A DNA stretch of 64,000 bases from Colwellia demingiae (GCF_007954275.1 NZ_VOLT01000012.1:62001-126000); one strand, 5' to 3'. Counted from the stretch's first letter, positions 52,862 through 62,931 are shown. Translations and numbers: made by a program. Notes: generated by a model not told the origin, from the letters alone.

Positions 52862-55240
52862 ATGAAATATTCAACCTCTACAGCCTTAATTGGCCTAGTA
52901 CTGGTTTTTTCTGGCTTACTATCAGTCGATAGCCAAGCAAGTAAAACTGACTTCGACGATAAATTTCGTCAATTAGGTGAGGTTTTACCTACGCCAAACA
53001 TTTATCGTGCCGCCTCTGGCACGCCAGGTCATAAGTATTGGCAGCAACAAGTTGATTATGACATTTCCATTGCTCTTGATGACAAAACTCAGCGTTTAAC
53101 TGGCGCGCAAGTCATGGATTATCAAAACAACTCTCCTGATACTTTACGTTACTTATGGCTACAGCTAGACCAAAATCGCATGAAACGCGACTCAGCTTAT
53201 AAGATGACAAGAACGGCACCAAGCGAGAAGAAAGTCACTTTCGATAGTTTTCGCAGTTTGGTTGAATCACCTGTTTTTGATGGTGGTTATGGCATAACTA
53301 AAGTTAGTGCAAGTAATGGTAAAGCGCTACATTATGTTATCAATGGCACTATGATGCGTGTTGATCTGCCGAAGCCATTAAAGTCAGGTGCAAGTGTCGA
53401 AATAAATATTAATTGGCATTACCAACTACATGAGCAAAAAGTGCTTGGAGGTCGCTCTGGTTATGAATACTTTAAAGAAGATGATAACTATCTCTATGAA
53501 ATAGCGAGTTGGTTCCCAAGAGCTGCAGCTTATTACGATGCTATGGGTTGGCAAAACAAACAATTTTTAGGTAATGGCGAGTTCACATTAGAGTTTGGTG
53601 ACTACGATGTAAAAATTACTGTGCCTGCTGATCACATTGTTGCTGCTACAGGGGTTTTACAAAATGGAAGTAAAGTACTCACTAGCAGCCAACGAAAACG
53701 TTTAAAACAGGCCAAAAAAGCTAAAAAACCTCTATTGATCATTACACCTGCAGAAGCATTAGCGAATGAAAAGTCACGTAGCAGTAAGACAAAAACATGG
53801 CATTTTAAAGCCAAAAACGTTCGTGATTTTGCCTTTGCATCAAGCCGAAAATTCATCTGGGATGCGCAAGGTTATCAGCAAGGTAATCGCAATACTATGG
53901 CCATGTCGTTTTACCCTAATGAAGGTAATCCGCTTTGGGAGAAGTATTCAACCGAAGCCATAATCCATACGATGGAGCAATACAGTAAATATACTTTTGA
54001 TTACCCTTACCCTGTTTCTATTTCAGTGAACGGCCCTGTCGGTGGTATGGAATACCCAATGATTACCTTCAATGGGCCTCGACCAACACTTGATAAAAAA
54101 ACGGGTGAAAAAACCTATTCGCGCCGTACAAAATACGGTTTAGTTGGCGTTATTATTCATGAAGTCGGGCATAATTACTTCCCTATGATTGTCAACTCTG
54201 ATGAGCGACAATGGACTTGGATGGATGAAGGATTGAATACCTTTTTACAGTTCCTTGCAGAGCAGGCTTGGGAAGAAGGTTATCCATCTCGACGAGGTCA
54301 TGCAACAAGGATTACTAGTTATATGAAGAGTGATAATCAAGTACCCATCATGACTAACTCAGAGTCTATTTTACAGTTTGGCAATAATGCTTATGGCAAG
54401 CCCGCAACTGCATTAAACATTTTGCGTGAAACCATCATGGGTCGTGAACTCTTTGATTTCGCTTTTAAAGAATATGCCCAACGTTGGAAGTTCAAACGTC
54501 CTACGCCAGCTGACTTTTTCCGCACTATGGAAGATGCTTCAGCAGTTGATTTAGATTGGTTCTGGCGTGGTTGGTTCTATACCACTGACCACGTTGATTT
54601 AGCTATTAATAATGTCTATTTATATCGCCCAAACAGCCAAAATCCTGATGTGGAAGAAGCTTGGGAACGTGCACTAGATAATGAACAACCTGAATTTATC
54701 AGTGATTTACGCAATAAAGATCAATGGGTGCGTACTCAAGATAAACCTGAGTTATTAGATTTTTATAATGATCATGATAAATTTACCGCCACCAATGCCG
54801 ACCGTAATAAATATAATGAAGAACACGAAGAACTAGAGTCTTGGCAAAAAGACTTATTAACTAATAATAGCAAATTCTATGTCATCGATTTTTCTAATAA
54901 TGGTGGCTTGGTAATGCCAATTTTACTCAATATTACTTATGCTGATAGCACAACTGAACATATTTATATTCCCGCTGAAATTTGGCGTAAAAACAGTAAA
55001 AATGTATCTAAACTATTAATTCGTGATAAAGAAATCACTGAAATTGCGCTAGATGCCAAGTGGCAAACGGCTGATGTGAACATTAATAATAACTACTGGC
55101 CAGCACGTCCTATTCAATCTCGTTTTGATATTTATAAGGAAAAGAAAGAGGATATGATGCGTGATTACAATGAGAAGCTTAAAGATATCTCAGCTGAGAA
55201 AATCAACGATGCAGCAGAGCATAAAGAAGATGGCCAATAA
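52862..55240 (+). CDS. Exported M1 family zinc metallopeptidase
   Basis: An aminopeptidase-type enzyme. The zinc site is HEVGH at about residue 433 with the third ligand Glu in WMDEGLNTF 19 residues on, and the substrate-gate motif GGMEYP precedes it. A signal peptide follows the ATG chosen (MKYSTSTALIGLVLVF); the frame opens 16 codons earlier without support. The 792 residues carry a C-terminal extension beyond the catalytic domain that ends in a charged helix. It overlaps the next gene by one base, so the two are coupled. Confidence 0.9.
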   Translation: MKYSTSTALIGLVLVFSGLLSVDSQASKTDFDDKFRQLGEVLPTPNIYRAASGTPGHKYWQQQVDYDISIALDDKTQRLTGAQVMDYQNNSPDTLRYLWLQLDQNRMKRDSAYKMTRTAPSEKKVTFDSFRSLVESPVFDGGYGITKVSASNGKALHYVINGTMMRVDLPKPLKSGASVEININWHYQLHEQKVLGGRSGYEYFKEDDNYLYEIASWFPRAAAYYDAMGWQNKQFLGNGEFTLEFGDYDVKITVPADHIVAATGVLQNGSKVLTSSQRKRLKQAKKAKKPLLIITPAEALANEKSRSSKTKTWHFKAKNVRDFAFASSRKFIWDAQGYQQGNRNTMAMSFYPNEGNPLWEKYSTEAIIHTMEQYSKYTFDYPYPVSISVNGPVGGMEYPMITFNGPRPTLDKKTGEKTYSRRTKYGLVGVIIHEVGHNYFPMIVNSDERQWTWMDEGLNTFLQFLAEQAWEEGYPSRRGHATRITSYMKSDNQVPIMTNSESILQFGNNAYGKPATALNILRETIMGRELFDFAFKEYAQRWKFKRPTPADFFRTMEDASAVDLDWFWRGWFYTTDHVDLAINNVYLYRPNSQNPDVEEAWERALDNEQPEFISDLRNKDQWVRTQDKPELLDFYNDHDKFTATNADRNKYNEEHEELESWQKDLLTNNSKFYVIDFSNNGGLVMPILLNITYADSTTEHIYIPAEIWRKNSKNVSKLLIRDKEITEIALDAKWQTADVNINNNYWPARPIQSRFDIYKEKKEDMMRDYNEKLKDISAEKINDAAEHKEDGQ

Positions 55241-55767
55241 TGAGTAAAGTGTTTAGCAAGTATTTAATTGCTATCAGCTTTTACATAGGACTTGTAGCTT
55301 CAGCTACAAGTCATACCTATTTTTTTGGGGTTAGCGACGTATCTATCAACCCTAAAACTAAACATCTTGAAATAGTGCATCAATTTACTACCCATGATAT
55401 AGAAAATGCAATAGCCGAAAAAAAACAGGTTCACTTTTCAGCTGAACATAAAAACTACGACATATATATCCAACAATATTTTGAGCAACAATTTTCGCTA
55501 GAAAAAAATCAAGTGAAAATCCCACTGATTTGGTTAGGCTTTGAAGTAACGTCAGGAAAAATTATTGCCTACCAAGAAAGTAACCAGCAAAGTTTATTAC
55601 CGCAAACAGTGGTAAAGAATGCAATACTCATCGATACTTACCCAAAGCAAGTGAATACAGTTAACTATCAAGGTGTCGGTCTTAAAGGTGAAGCGCTTTT
55701 TGGCAGCTTAACTTTTGACTACAGGATCAAAGAAGCAATTATTACTCCAGACATAACCAGTAACTAA
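55240..55767 (+). CDS. DUF6702 family exported protein
   Basis: A 175-residue protein with a signal peptide (about residues 1-24, ending ATSH) and a beta-rich domain: HTYFFGVSDVSINPKTKHLE and VHQFTTHDIENAI match DUF6702, of unknown function. Its ATG overlaps the M1 peptidase stop (TAATG). Pairing with an M1 peptidase suggests a helper of that enzyme, an inference from gene order. Confidence 0.75.
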   Translation: MSKVFSKYLIAISFYIGLVASATSHTYFFGVSDVSINPKTKHLEIVHQFTTHDIENAIAEKKQVHFSAEHKNYDIYIQQYFEQQFSLEKNQVKIPLIWLGFEVTSGKIIAYQESNQQSLLPQTVVKNAILIDTYPKQVNTVNYQGVGLKGEALFGSLTFDYRIKEAIITPDITSN

Positions 55768-55887
55768 GCAACCAGCACTTAACACCATAAATTATAAAAC
55801 TATTACGCTATTTGATTTACATTTGTAAAATAAGCATGCAGAATCAAATAAAGCACTTTATCTAAATAGCTAAGATTCGGAATCTTC

Positions 55888-56352
55888 ATGAATGTAGAGT
55901 TTATCAACCCATTTTTATCTTCAATGCTTAATGTCATGTCAACGATGGCTCAAATGGAATTAATTCCAGAAAAACCACGTCTTAAAAAAAATGAAGTCGC
56001 CATGGGTGATGTTTCAGGTTTAATTGGCATGGTGAGTGATCAAGCAAAAGGTTCATTATCCATTACTTTTGAAGGGGCCTTAGCATTAGCCACGATGAAA
56101 AAAATGGTCGGTGAAGCACCTGATGAAGTCAATGAAGAGATTATCGATTTAATCGGTGAAATAACAAACATGGTTACCGGCGGTGCAAAACGTATGCTGA
56201 GCGAAAAGGGGATTGAGTTTGATATGGCAACCCCGATTGTTGTGTCTGGACCAAACCACTCCATTCATCATAAAGCTAAAGGTCCTATCGTTATAATTCC
56301 ACTAAAAAGTGAATTAGGTAGAGCTTATATTGAATTCAGTTTTGATGAGTAA
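55888..56352 (+). CDS. cheX: Chemotaxis protein CheX family phosphatase
   Basis: A 154-residue protein of the CheC/CheX/FliY phosphatase group. The active helix is visible as EEIIDLIGEITNMVTGGAKR, with the E-x-x-N pair that acts on phospho-Asp of response regulators. No che or fli genes adjoin, so the partner is not known from context. GGAA precedes the ATG. Confidence 0.88.
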   Translation: MNVEFINPFLSSMLNVMSTMAQMELIPEKPRLKKNEVAMGDVSGLIGMVSDQAKGSLSITFEGALALATMKKMVGEAPDEVNEEIIDLIGEITNMVTGGAKRMLSEKGIEFDMATPIVVSGPNHSIHHKAKGPIVIIPLKSELGRAYIEFSFDE

Positions 56353-56392
56353 AACAAACAAGTAGAAGTAAGTTCACACAAGTAATTTACTC

Positions 56393-56424
56393 ATAAAAAA
56401 AGCGACGATAGTCGCTTTTTTTAT
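56393..56424. terminator. Bidirectional terminator between cheX and ubiX
   Basis: ATAAAAAAAGCGAC pairs with GTCGCTTTTTTTAT around a 4-base loop. T-runs on both strands serve both convergent genes. Confidence 0.93.
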
Positions 56425-56452
56425 GTCAACAATATGATTTTTCGCTTAACAT

Positions 56453-57103
56453 TTAAATGTTATAACCCCAACGCGGCATAATATCTTGTTCAATACCAAG
56501 ATGATCTAATACTCGACCCACCATAAAATCGATGAGATCTTCAATGGTCTCAGCCTTATGATAAAACCCAGGAGACGCCGGCATAATAGTGACCCCTTGC
56601 TGAGATAAGCTGAGCATATTTTGTAAATGTAACGTTGAAAAGGGTGTTTCTCTTACCATTAAAATTAATTGACCACGTTCTTTTATCACCACATCCGCAG
56701 CACGTTCAATTAAGTTATCACTCATGCCATGACAAATAGCTGCCATCGTTCCGGTAGAACAGGGGCAAACAACCATTTTTTTCGGTGCTGAAGAGCCCGA
56801 AGCGACGGGAGAAAACCATTGTTCTTTACCAAAAACTGTTATTTGTTGATCTTTGGCCTGATATTTATCGGTGAGAAATTTACTGGCAGCATCAGGAGAA
56901 CTAGGTATTTTAACGCCCACCTCAGTATCTAAAACAATACGACCAGCACTTGAGCACAAAATATAGAGTTGATAGTTTGCGGCGATTAAACACTCTATGA
57001 GCCGCAGAGCATAAGAAGCTCCAGAAGCTCCAGTGATGGCAAGGGTTATTTTACCATTAAAATCATTATTCACCTTACCCACCTTGTTCGAATTTTGTAG
57101 CAT
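56453..57103 (-). CDS. ubiX: Flavin prenyltransferase UbiX
   Basis: It attaches a dimethylallyl group to FMN to make the cofactor of UbiD in ubiquinone synthesis. The FMN-site motifs [15 protein letters not shown] and [26 protein letters not shown] and the C-terminal [14 protein letters not shown] are intact. The 216 residues include a 15-residue N-terminal extension before GKITLAITG; an alternative start could remove it. ubiD is not in the window. Confidence 0.95.
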   Translation of the reverse strand: MLQNSNKVGKVNNDFNGKITLAITGASGASYALRLIECLIAANYQLYILCSSAGRIVLDTEVGVKIPSSPDAASKFLTDKYQAKDQQITVFGKEQWFSPVASGSSAPKKMVVCPCSTGTMAAICHGMSDNLIERAADVVIKERGQLILMVRETPFSTLHLQNMLSLSQQGVTIMPASPGFYHKAETIEDLIDFMVGRVLDHLGIEQDIMPRWGYNI

Positions 57104-57139
57104 TAAATAACAAACTCACTTTGTAGTCTATGATTATCC

Positions 57140-57640
57140 CTAACCATTTTTAATCGTTTTCTTGACTTTTTTTAGTGCCATTTGTTGTTTTAGCGGCGAT
57201 AAATAGTCAATAAATAACTTACCTTTTAAATGGTCTATTTCATGTTGCATCACAATCGCAAGAAATTCATCACTGGTGATAGTAAGCTCTTCTCCATCGC
57301 GATCTAACGCTTCAACCGTAACATGAGTGAAACGCTCAACATCAGCATAGTAGCCGGGTATAGATAAACACCCTTCTTGCCCTTTTGCTGTTGCTTCACC
57401 GTGAGTTATCACGGGGTTTACTAACACAAGTGGTTCATCACGATTCTCTGAAATATCAATAACCACTACGGCTTCACTACGACCAACTTGAGTTGCCGCT
57501 AAACCGATACCATCTTCGGTATCGTACATAGTTTCAATTAAGTCATCGATTAATACCTGAATTTGACTGACATCAGATACAGGTTTTGCTTGCTCTATAA
57601 GCTTATCATTAGGTGCGGTAAGTATAGTTAATACTGTCAT
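57140..57640 (-). CDS. def: Peptide deformylase
   Basis: It removes the formyl group from new proteins. The three motifs are intact: GIGLAATQVG, EGCLSIPG and QHEIDHLKG (Cys and two His bind the metal). At 166 residues it is a normal length. It is not beside fmt, where the main def copy usually is, so another copy may exist elsewhere. Confidence 0.96.
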   Translation of the reverse strand: MTVLTILTAPNDKLIEQAKPVSDVSQIQVLIDDLIETMYDTEDGIGLAATQVGRSEAVVVIDISENRDEPLVLVNPVITHGEATAKGQEGCLSIPGYYADVERFTHVTVEALDRDGEELTITSDEFLAIVMQHEIDHLKGKLFIDYLSPLKQQMALKKVKKTIKNG

Positions 57641-57712
57641 TGTGCTAAGTTCTCTTTACTATTTTGATTAAACTAAATTGGTTAAACTATTTTATTTCTA
57701 GAGGTTTACTGT

Positions 57713-59143
57713 TTATACGATTACGCTAGCTAAACGGTTCAATAATTTATTATGTATGTCGGCAAAACCACCGTTACTCATAACAACAATTATATCGCCA
57801 GCTTGAGCTTGTTGGGCAATGGCTTCAACTAAACGCTCAATATTGTCTTCAACTTGACACGTTGGCTTGCATTGTTTGATTAAATCACTCACGGACCAAG
57901 TCACTTGTTCACCTTGATAGATAAAAACCTGATCAGCATCAATCAATGACTTAGGTAATGATTCTTTATGAACCCCTGATCTCATGGTATTCGATCTTGG
58001 CTCTAATACTGCGAAAATGCGCCCAGCTTGTTCATTGTCTTGTTGTGAAAGTTTAGCACGAACACCTGCTAATGTTTTTGCTATGGCAGTTGGGTGATGA
58101 GCAAAATCATCATACACACTAATATCATTGACTGTACCGCGAAGTTCAAAACGACGCTTAGTATTAATAAACTCGGCTAACGCTTCAATAGAGACTGCGC
58201 TTGGCACACCTGCATGACGTGCTGCCGCTATTGCCATCACGCCGTTATCGATATTAAAATCTCCAATAAGATCCCACTTGACGACACCTTGCTCATTACC
58301 GTTAAACTTAACGATAAACTCACTGCCCTGAGCATTTAATTTTTCGACTTGCCAACCCGTATCGAGCGGTTCATCTTGCTGAAGCTCTTTATTTGGCACT
58401 TGTTGAGAGAATTCGGTCGGAGTCCAACATCCCATAGCTAACGTTTCACTAATAGCAGTTTCATTAGCGGGTGATAAGATCAAGCCGTTACTAGGTACCA
58501 TTCTGATAAGGTGATGGAATTGTTTTTGAATATCACTGAGATCATTAAAAATATCACCATGATCAAATTCTAAGTTATTAATCACTAACGTTCGTGGTCG
58601 GTAATGCACAAATTTAGATCGTTTATCAAAAAAGGCACTGTCGTACTCGTCAGCTTCAATGACAAAGAAAGGTGTATCACCTAGACGAGCTGAGCTAGAA
58701 AAATTTTGCGGTACACCACCAATAAGAAAACCTGGAGACATATGAGCATAGTCTAAAATCCATGCCAGCATACTACTGGTCGTTGTTTTACCATGCGTAC
58801 CCGAAACGGCAAGGACCCAACGATCTTTTAATACATTTTCAAGCAACCACTGTGGACCTGACGAATAAGGAATATTGCGATCTAACATATATTCCACCAT
58901 AGGGTTTCCCCGAGACATGGCATTGCCAACAATAACCAAATCGATATCATCAGAGAAGTTATCGACTTGGTAACCTGACATTAATTCAATGCCTAATTGC
59001 TCTAACTGAGTACTCATTGGCGGATAGACATTGGCATCAGAGCCACTAACTTTAAAGCCAAGTTGTTTGGCTATAGCAGCGATCCCTCCCATGAAAGTGC
59101 CACAAATACCCAATATATGAAGGTGTTGAATTTTATTAGTCAT
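57713..59143 (-). CDS. mpl: UDP-N-acetylmuramate:L-alanyl-gamma-D-glutamyl-meso-diaminopimelate ligase
   Basis: It recycles murein tripeptide onto UDP-MurNAc. The Mur-ligase N-terminus HLHILGICGTFMGGIAAIAK, ATP loop VSGTHGKTTTSSML and the DEYDSAFFDKRSKF block are typical of Mpl. The 476 residues compare with 457 in E. coli. It is divergent from the Hcr-like reductase gene. Confidence 0.96.
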   Translation of the reverse strand: MTNKIQHLHILGICGTFMGGIAAIAKQLGFKVSGSDANVYPPMSTQLEQLGIELMSGYQVDNFSDDIDLVIVGNAMSRGNPMVEYMLDRNIPYSSGPQWLLENVLKDRWVLAVSGTHGKTTTSSMLAWILDYAHMSPGFLIGGVPQNFSSSARLGDTPFFVIEADEYDSAFFDKRSKFVHYRPRTLVINNLEFDHGDIFNDLSDIQKQFHHLIRMVPSNGLILSPANETAISETLAMGCWTPTEFSQQVPNKELQQDEPLDTGWQVEKLNAQGSEFIVKFNGNEQGVVKWDLIGDFNIDNGVMAIAAARHAGVPSAVSIEALAEFINTKRRFELRGTVNDISVYDDFAHHPTAIAKTLAGVRAKLSQQDNEQAGRIFAVLEPRSNTMRSGVHKESLPKSLIDADQVFIYQGEQVTWSVSDLIKQCKPTCQVEDNIERLVEAIAQQAQAGDIIVVMSNGGFADIHNKLLNRLASVIV

Positions 59144-59198
59144 AGTATAATAATCAAAACATAAAGAAGCGCTATAATTGGCGATATCATACCTTAAT

Positions 59199-59238
59199 AA
59201 CTAAGTTTTATCTGTAAATACGCGCTATAAACTTAGTT
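59199..59238. promoter_or_regulatory. Inverted repeat before the Hcr-like reductase gene
   Basis: AACTAAGTTT and AAACTTAGTT form a perfect 10-bp inverted repeat with a 20-bp spacer, ending 15 bp before the start codon. GCGCTATAA occurs as a direct repeat at 59169 and 59222. Either could be an operator, and a hairpin here could also mask the ribosome site. Confidence 0.45.
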
Positions 59239-59252
59239 GAGCAAAGTAATAA

Positions 59253-60380
59253 ATGACTCTATCGAGCAATACTGTCACCCAGCAAACATTTACCTTAGTC
59301 TGCCAACAAATCCAAGTAGAAACTCGTGATGTAAAAACTTTTATCTTCTCTAGGCCTAAGCAACAAACACAAGCAGATTTTAACTATCACGCTGGCCAAT
59401 ACCTAAATTTTACCGTTAATATGGCCGGTACAATGACAACTTGTTGTTATACCATATCCTCTTCGCCTACAACTTCTGATTATGTCAGCATTACGATAAA
59501 ACGAATTCCTCAGGGTAAGGTTTCTAACTACTTTCATGATCATTTTAAAGTAGGACAGTCAATTGAAGTCCAAGAAGTGGCTGGTAACTTTTGCTTAAGT
59601 GACCCAATACCTAAAAACGTTTTACTTATCAGCGCTGGTAGCGGCATAACACCAATGCTTTCTATGTTACGTTTTATGGTCGCTACACAATGTAAGAACC
59701 AAATAATATTTGTCCATAGCGCAAAACAGAAAATGGACCTAATTGCTCAAGCTGAAATTAATAACTTAGCGAAGCAACATGGCAATTGCCAAATAATTTA
59801 TACTCTTACTCAAGGCGCTAATTCACAGTGGTATGGATATCAAGGACGTCTAAATGAAGAGATACTTGGTAAGATTGAGCAAATTAATCATTATCAAACC
59901 TTTGTCTGTGGACCCAAGTTATTTCGCAAAACCACTCAAACACTATTGTTTAAATTAGGTTTACAACCAAGTGACTACCACGATGAGAGTTTTGGTGTAC
60001 ATGAGTATTCAAAAGATCAAACCAGTGATATTGAAGAAAATAATTCTAAATTAGCTCCGGTAATAGAAAGTCAAAAAGTGAAGCTTCAAAGCTTACAACA
60101 CCAAAGCAGTAAAGCTAAAGTTTCGATTTATTTTAGTCGATGGAAAAAACGATACCAAGGTAATAAACAAGATTCTTTGCTAGATCAAGGAGAGGCAGCG
60201 GGACTAATTTTACCCTATTCATGTCGCGCGGGGTCTTGTGGCAGTTGCAAAGCAAAGCTAATTAGTGGTCAAGTTAAGCAAAACTCTACAGATGGATTAT
60301 CTGCAAGTGAGCAGCAGCAAGGCTATATATTACTTTGCAGATGTAGTGCATTAACTGATGTTGAGGTAAGCCATGAGTAA
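59253..60380 (+). CDS. Hcr-like NAD(P)H oxidoreductase with C-terminal 2Fe-2S domain
   Basis: An iron-sulfur flavoprotein: FAD domain (CCYTISSSP), NAD(P)-binding domain (LLISAGSGITPMLSMLR) and, after a 40-residue Gln/Lys-rich linker, a plant-type ferredoxin domain whose cluster Cys are in SCRAGSCGSCKAKL and LLCRC. The layout matches the reductase of the hybrid-cluster protein (Hcr) and related vanillate/oxygenase reductases. hcp is not next to it, so the electron acceptor is unproven. Confidence 0.85.
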   Translation: MTLSSNTVTQQTFTLVCQQIQVETRDVKTFIFSRPKQQTQADFNYHAGQYLNFTVNMAGTMTTCCYTISSSPTTSDYVSITIKRIPQGKVSNYFHDHFKVGQSIEVQEVAGNFCLSDPIPKNVLLISAGSGITPMLSMLRFMVATQCKNQIIFVHSAKQKMDLIAQAEINNLAKQHGNCQIIYTLTQGANSQWYGYQGRLNEEILGKIEQINHYQTFVCGPKLFRKTTQTLLFKLGLQPSDYHDESFGVHEYSKDQTSDIEENNSKLAPVIESQKVKLQSLQHQSSKAKVSIYFSRWKKRYQGNKQDSLLDQGEAAGLILPYSCRAGSCGSCKAKLISGQVKQNSTDGLSASEQQQGYILLCRCSALTDVEVSHE

Positions 60381-60408
60381 TACTTACATTACAAAGTAAA
60401 TTATAACA

Positions 60409-61503
60409 CTAGAAATCATAACCAAGGCTAATGACTAACCTATAATCATTTGACTGCGGAGGCGGAGTTCCCATAGGGGCAACTGGGTTAGCAACACGGT
60501 CCAAATAAAACATCACATTTAACTCAAAGTGATCCTGAAATTCAAATTCAAAACCAGTTTGTAAATGTGAATTCCGCTTACCTGATTTTTCTTCAACAAA
60601 TTGTAGTTGGTAATCAAATAAATAGTCTAGTCGGCTTGAAATACTATACTCAAATAAAGTACCTAAGGCTATAACGCCACTTTGTTGGTCACTTTCGTCA
60701 GTAGTATTGTAATACACGGTTTGTTGATAACTAGGCCCGAGTGTTACATCCCACTGTAGACGTTTGTTTTGAAAAATATGATAACCTAAACTCAGCCCTA
60801 GCGTATTTCTAGACTTAATATTCTGTTGAAAATCTGTAAAGTGTTCATAGTCAAACACTCGAAAGAACACTTTACTACTATAAAACCAATCAAGATTTGA
60901 AGTTAAGCGACTGGTATCAGTAATCACTTGCTCATTTTCATCGACAGTAGATTCACTATAGTTATAGGTGAATTCGACTTTAAAACGAGTAAAAGGTGTT
61001 CTTCGTTGAATTCTAGCACTAGCCAAGTAATCTAATTGATTAACATTACCTGAATTCACATCAATACCTAAACTCACTTTACCATCCCATAACTCTTTTC
61101 TGTCATCTGAAGAGGACGTAATCGATAAGAGTTCTGATAAAGGATAATGCTGCTCACTACCTCCACTAATTACAACAAGATGGTTGTCTTTAACGATAAG
61201 AAAGCCTTGTTTTACTTCTCCATTAGCAAAGCGTATTTGTTGGTTAAACCGACTACGCAACTCAGTTACGTTTTCCCAATCAAAAGTAATCGTATTAAAT
61301 TCTTCACTTTCAAACTCCAACTCGTCGTCATACATGGAAATAATGTCACCTTTTAACCATTCCCCTGAGCGTAATTTAAGCCAGTCAAATTGTTGTGAAA
61401 AAACAGGCGTTGGTGGACTCCATACTTCTGTATGTGCCGAATTTTCTGTCCCCTGACTGATAAAGCTAAGTAAGGCTAGCGCTATTAATAAATACTTATT
61501 CAC
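60409..61503 (-). CDS. DUF481 family outer-membrane protein, paralogue 1
   Basis: A predicted beta-barrel of the DUF481 (YdiY-like) family with a salt-induced outer-membrane type C-terminus ending LVISLGYDF. I start at GTG, which gives a clean signal peptide (MNKYLLIALALLSFISQ); an upstream TTG adds 12 codons. The N-terminal region LKLRSGEWLKGDIISMYDDELEFE forms a small beta domain before the barrel. It is about 45 percent identical by eye to the next gene. Function unknown. Confidence 0.78.
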   Translation of the reverse strand: MNKYLLIALALLSFISQGTENSAHTEVWSPPTPVFSQQFDWLKLRSGEWLKGDIISMYDDELEFESEEFNTITFDWENVTELRSRFNQQIRFANGEVKQGFLIVKDNHLVVISGGSEQHYPLSELLSITSSSDDRKELWDGKVSLGIDVNSGNVNQLDYLASARIQRRTPFTRFKVEFTYNYSESTVDENEQVITDTSRLTSNLDWFYSSKVFFRVFDYEHFTDFQQNIKSRNTLGLSLGYHIFQNKRLQWDVTLGPSYQQTVYYNTTDESDQQSGVIALGTLFEYSISSRLDYLFDYQLQFVEEKSGKRNSHLQTGFEFEFQDHFELNVMFYLDRVANPVAPMGTPPPQSNDYRLVISLGYDF

Positions 61504-61538
61504 AAAATTACCGTGGTTACTTTCATTACATATGTACA

Positions 61539-61574
61539 ATAAAAAAGGCTTGTACTAGCTGAAATACAAGCCTT
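61539..61574 (-). terminator. Terminator between the two DUF481 genes
   Basis: On the minus strand AAGGCTTGTA pairs with TACAAGCCTT around a 10-base loop and is followed by TTTTATTG. It separates the upstream from the downstream paralogue, so each may have its own transcript, or readthrough sets their ratio. Confidence 0.88.
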
Positions 61575-61596
61575 AAAAAATAGGTTGATGAATTAA

Positions 61597-62721
61597 CTAA
61601 AAATCGTAACCAAAACTAACAACTAAGCGGTAATCATTCTTTTCAGGGGTATTACCAGCGCTGTCTTTCTTTGGACTTTCAGTGCGATCGGCATAGAAGG
61701 TCAATTCAAGATCAAAGTCATTGGTAAGATCAATTTCTAGGCCTGTTTGAAAGTGATGGATGTTACCACCAGACGCCTCATCAATCACCTGCACACTATA
61801 CGATGCATCGTAGTCAATATCACTGGTAACTTCAAAGGTAAAATCGGTGCCAAGTGTCACCCCTAAAGAATCCTCACTGTCACTATCATCGGGTCCAACA
61901 TCAATAAATTTAGTTTTTTGGTAACTTGGACCGAGATTGATATCCCAACTAGTGCGACTAGTATCGATAATATGATAACCCAATTCGATACCATAATGGA
62001 TTCGATAATCGATGTTTAAAAAGTCATCGGCCATATATTCAAAATCAGCAGCTCGGAAGTAAATCTTAGGATTGAAAAACCAATCATAAGATGATGTTAA
62101 TCGTTCGCTATCAGCGGTAACTGTGGATGCTTCGGTGTCTTGATCTTCGTAGCTACTATAATCACTTGTATAATCAGCTTTAAAACGGCTACTCGAGCTT
62201 CGTCGCTGCATTCCAGCAGAAAATGTATAATCAAATTGTGCGGTATTACCCTCACGTAAATTAATACCCAAATTAATATAACCATCCCATAAATCTATTT
62301 CATTTTTACCTGAGGATGCAATCGATAAAAGGTTACTAAACTCGTAGTTAGTGGTCACACCATTTTTCACTAAAGATAGTTGCCCATCTTTTAACACTAA
62401 ATAACCTTCAGCAATCGTGCCATCAAACATTCGAATACTTTGCCATGCCTTACTTCGTAACTCAGCAACATCTTCCAAATCGATTGTTTGCATATCAAGT
62501 TCATCACTGTCGAACTCTAGTTTTTCATCATACATAGAAACAATATCGCCTTTAAGCCATTCATCAGATTTCAATTTTATCCAATCAAAATCTTGCTTAA
62601 AAACTGGCGTGGGTTTCTGCCACTTACTCTTATCGTCCTCTGCATAACCAATAGTTGGAAGTGTTAGTAGCAGGAGAATAGTAAAAAATTTAGTTATCAA
62701 GATTGTTATCGTGTTATTCAT
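61597..62721 (-). CDS. DUF481 family outer-membrane protein, paralogue 2
   Basis: A 374-residue signal-peptide protein (MNNTITILITKFFTILLLL) with the same N-terminal block LKSDEWLKGDIVSMYDEKLEFD and the same C-terminus LVVSFGYDF as its neighbour. The C-terminal Phe is the usual outer-membrane insertion signal. The shared layout and tandem position show a gene duplication. Function unknown; family members have been linked to salt or membrane stress. Confidence 0.8.
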   Translation of the reverse strand: MNNTITILITKFFTILLLLTLPTIGYAEDDKSKWQKPTPVFKQDFDWIKLKSDEWLKGDIVSMYDEKLEFDSDELDMQTIDLEDVAELRSKAWQSIRMFDGTIAEGYLVLKDGQLSLVKNGVTTNYEFSNLLSIASSGKNEIDLWDGYINLGINLREGNTAQFDYTFSAGMQRRSSSSRFKADYTSDYSSYEDQDTEASTVTADSERLTSSYDWFFNPKIYFRAADFEYMADDFLNIDYRIHYGIELGYHIIDTSRTSWDINLGPSYQKTKFIDVGPDDSDSEDSLGVTLGTDFTFEVTSDIDYDASYSVQVIDEASGGNIHHFQTGLEIDLTNDFDLELTFYADRTESPKKDSAGNTPEKNDYRLVVSFGYDF

Positions 62722-62914
62722 AAAACCTCATACCTTTAAGGCATTTTTTAGATTAAAGACAATAAATTATAAATATAGCGAAGATAATATACATTGACGA
62801 TCTATATTGTGTGCTCAGCTGAGTATTTTAAACACAACAAGACAAAAAAAGTATAAATTATTAAAGGCAAGCGGCTAAATATATTCTATAGTGGGATTCT
62901 TACAATAACCCAAA

Positions 62915-62931
62915 TGCACCACCACAATGCA
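62915..62931. promoter_or_regulatory. NtrC-binding site 1 upstream of glnA
   Basis: TGCACC-ACCAC-AATGCA matches the NtrC consensus TGCACC-N5-GGTGCA in ten of twelve arm positions. It lies 22 bp, two helical turns, from site 2. Confidence 0.75.

Noticed and set aside
61147-61456. Open frames of 69 and 90 codons on the plus strand inside the first DUF481 gene
   Set aside because: They are antisense shadows of a clearly coding barrel gene.
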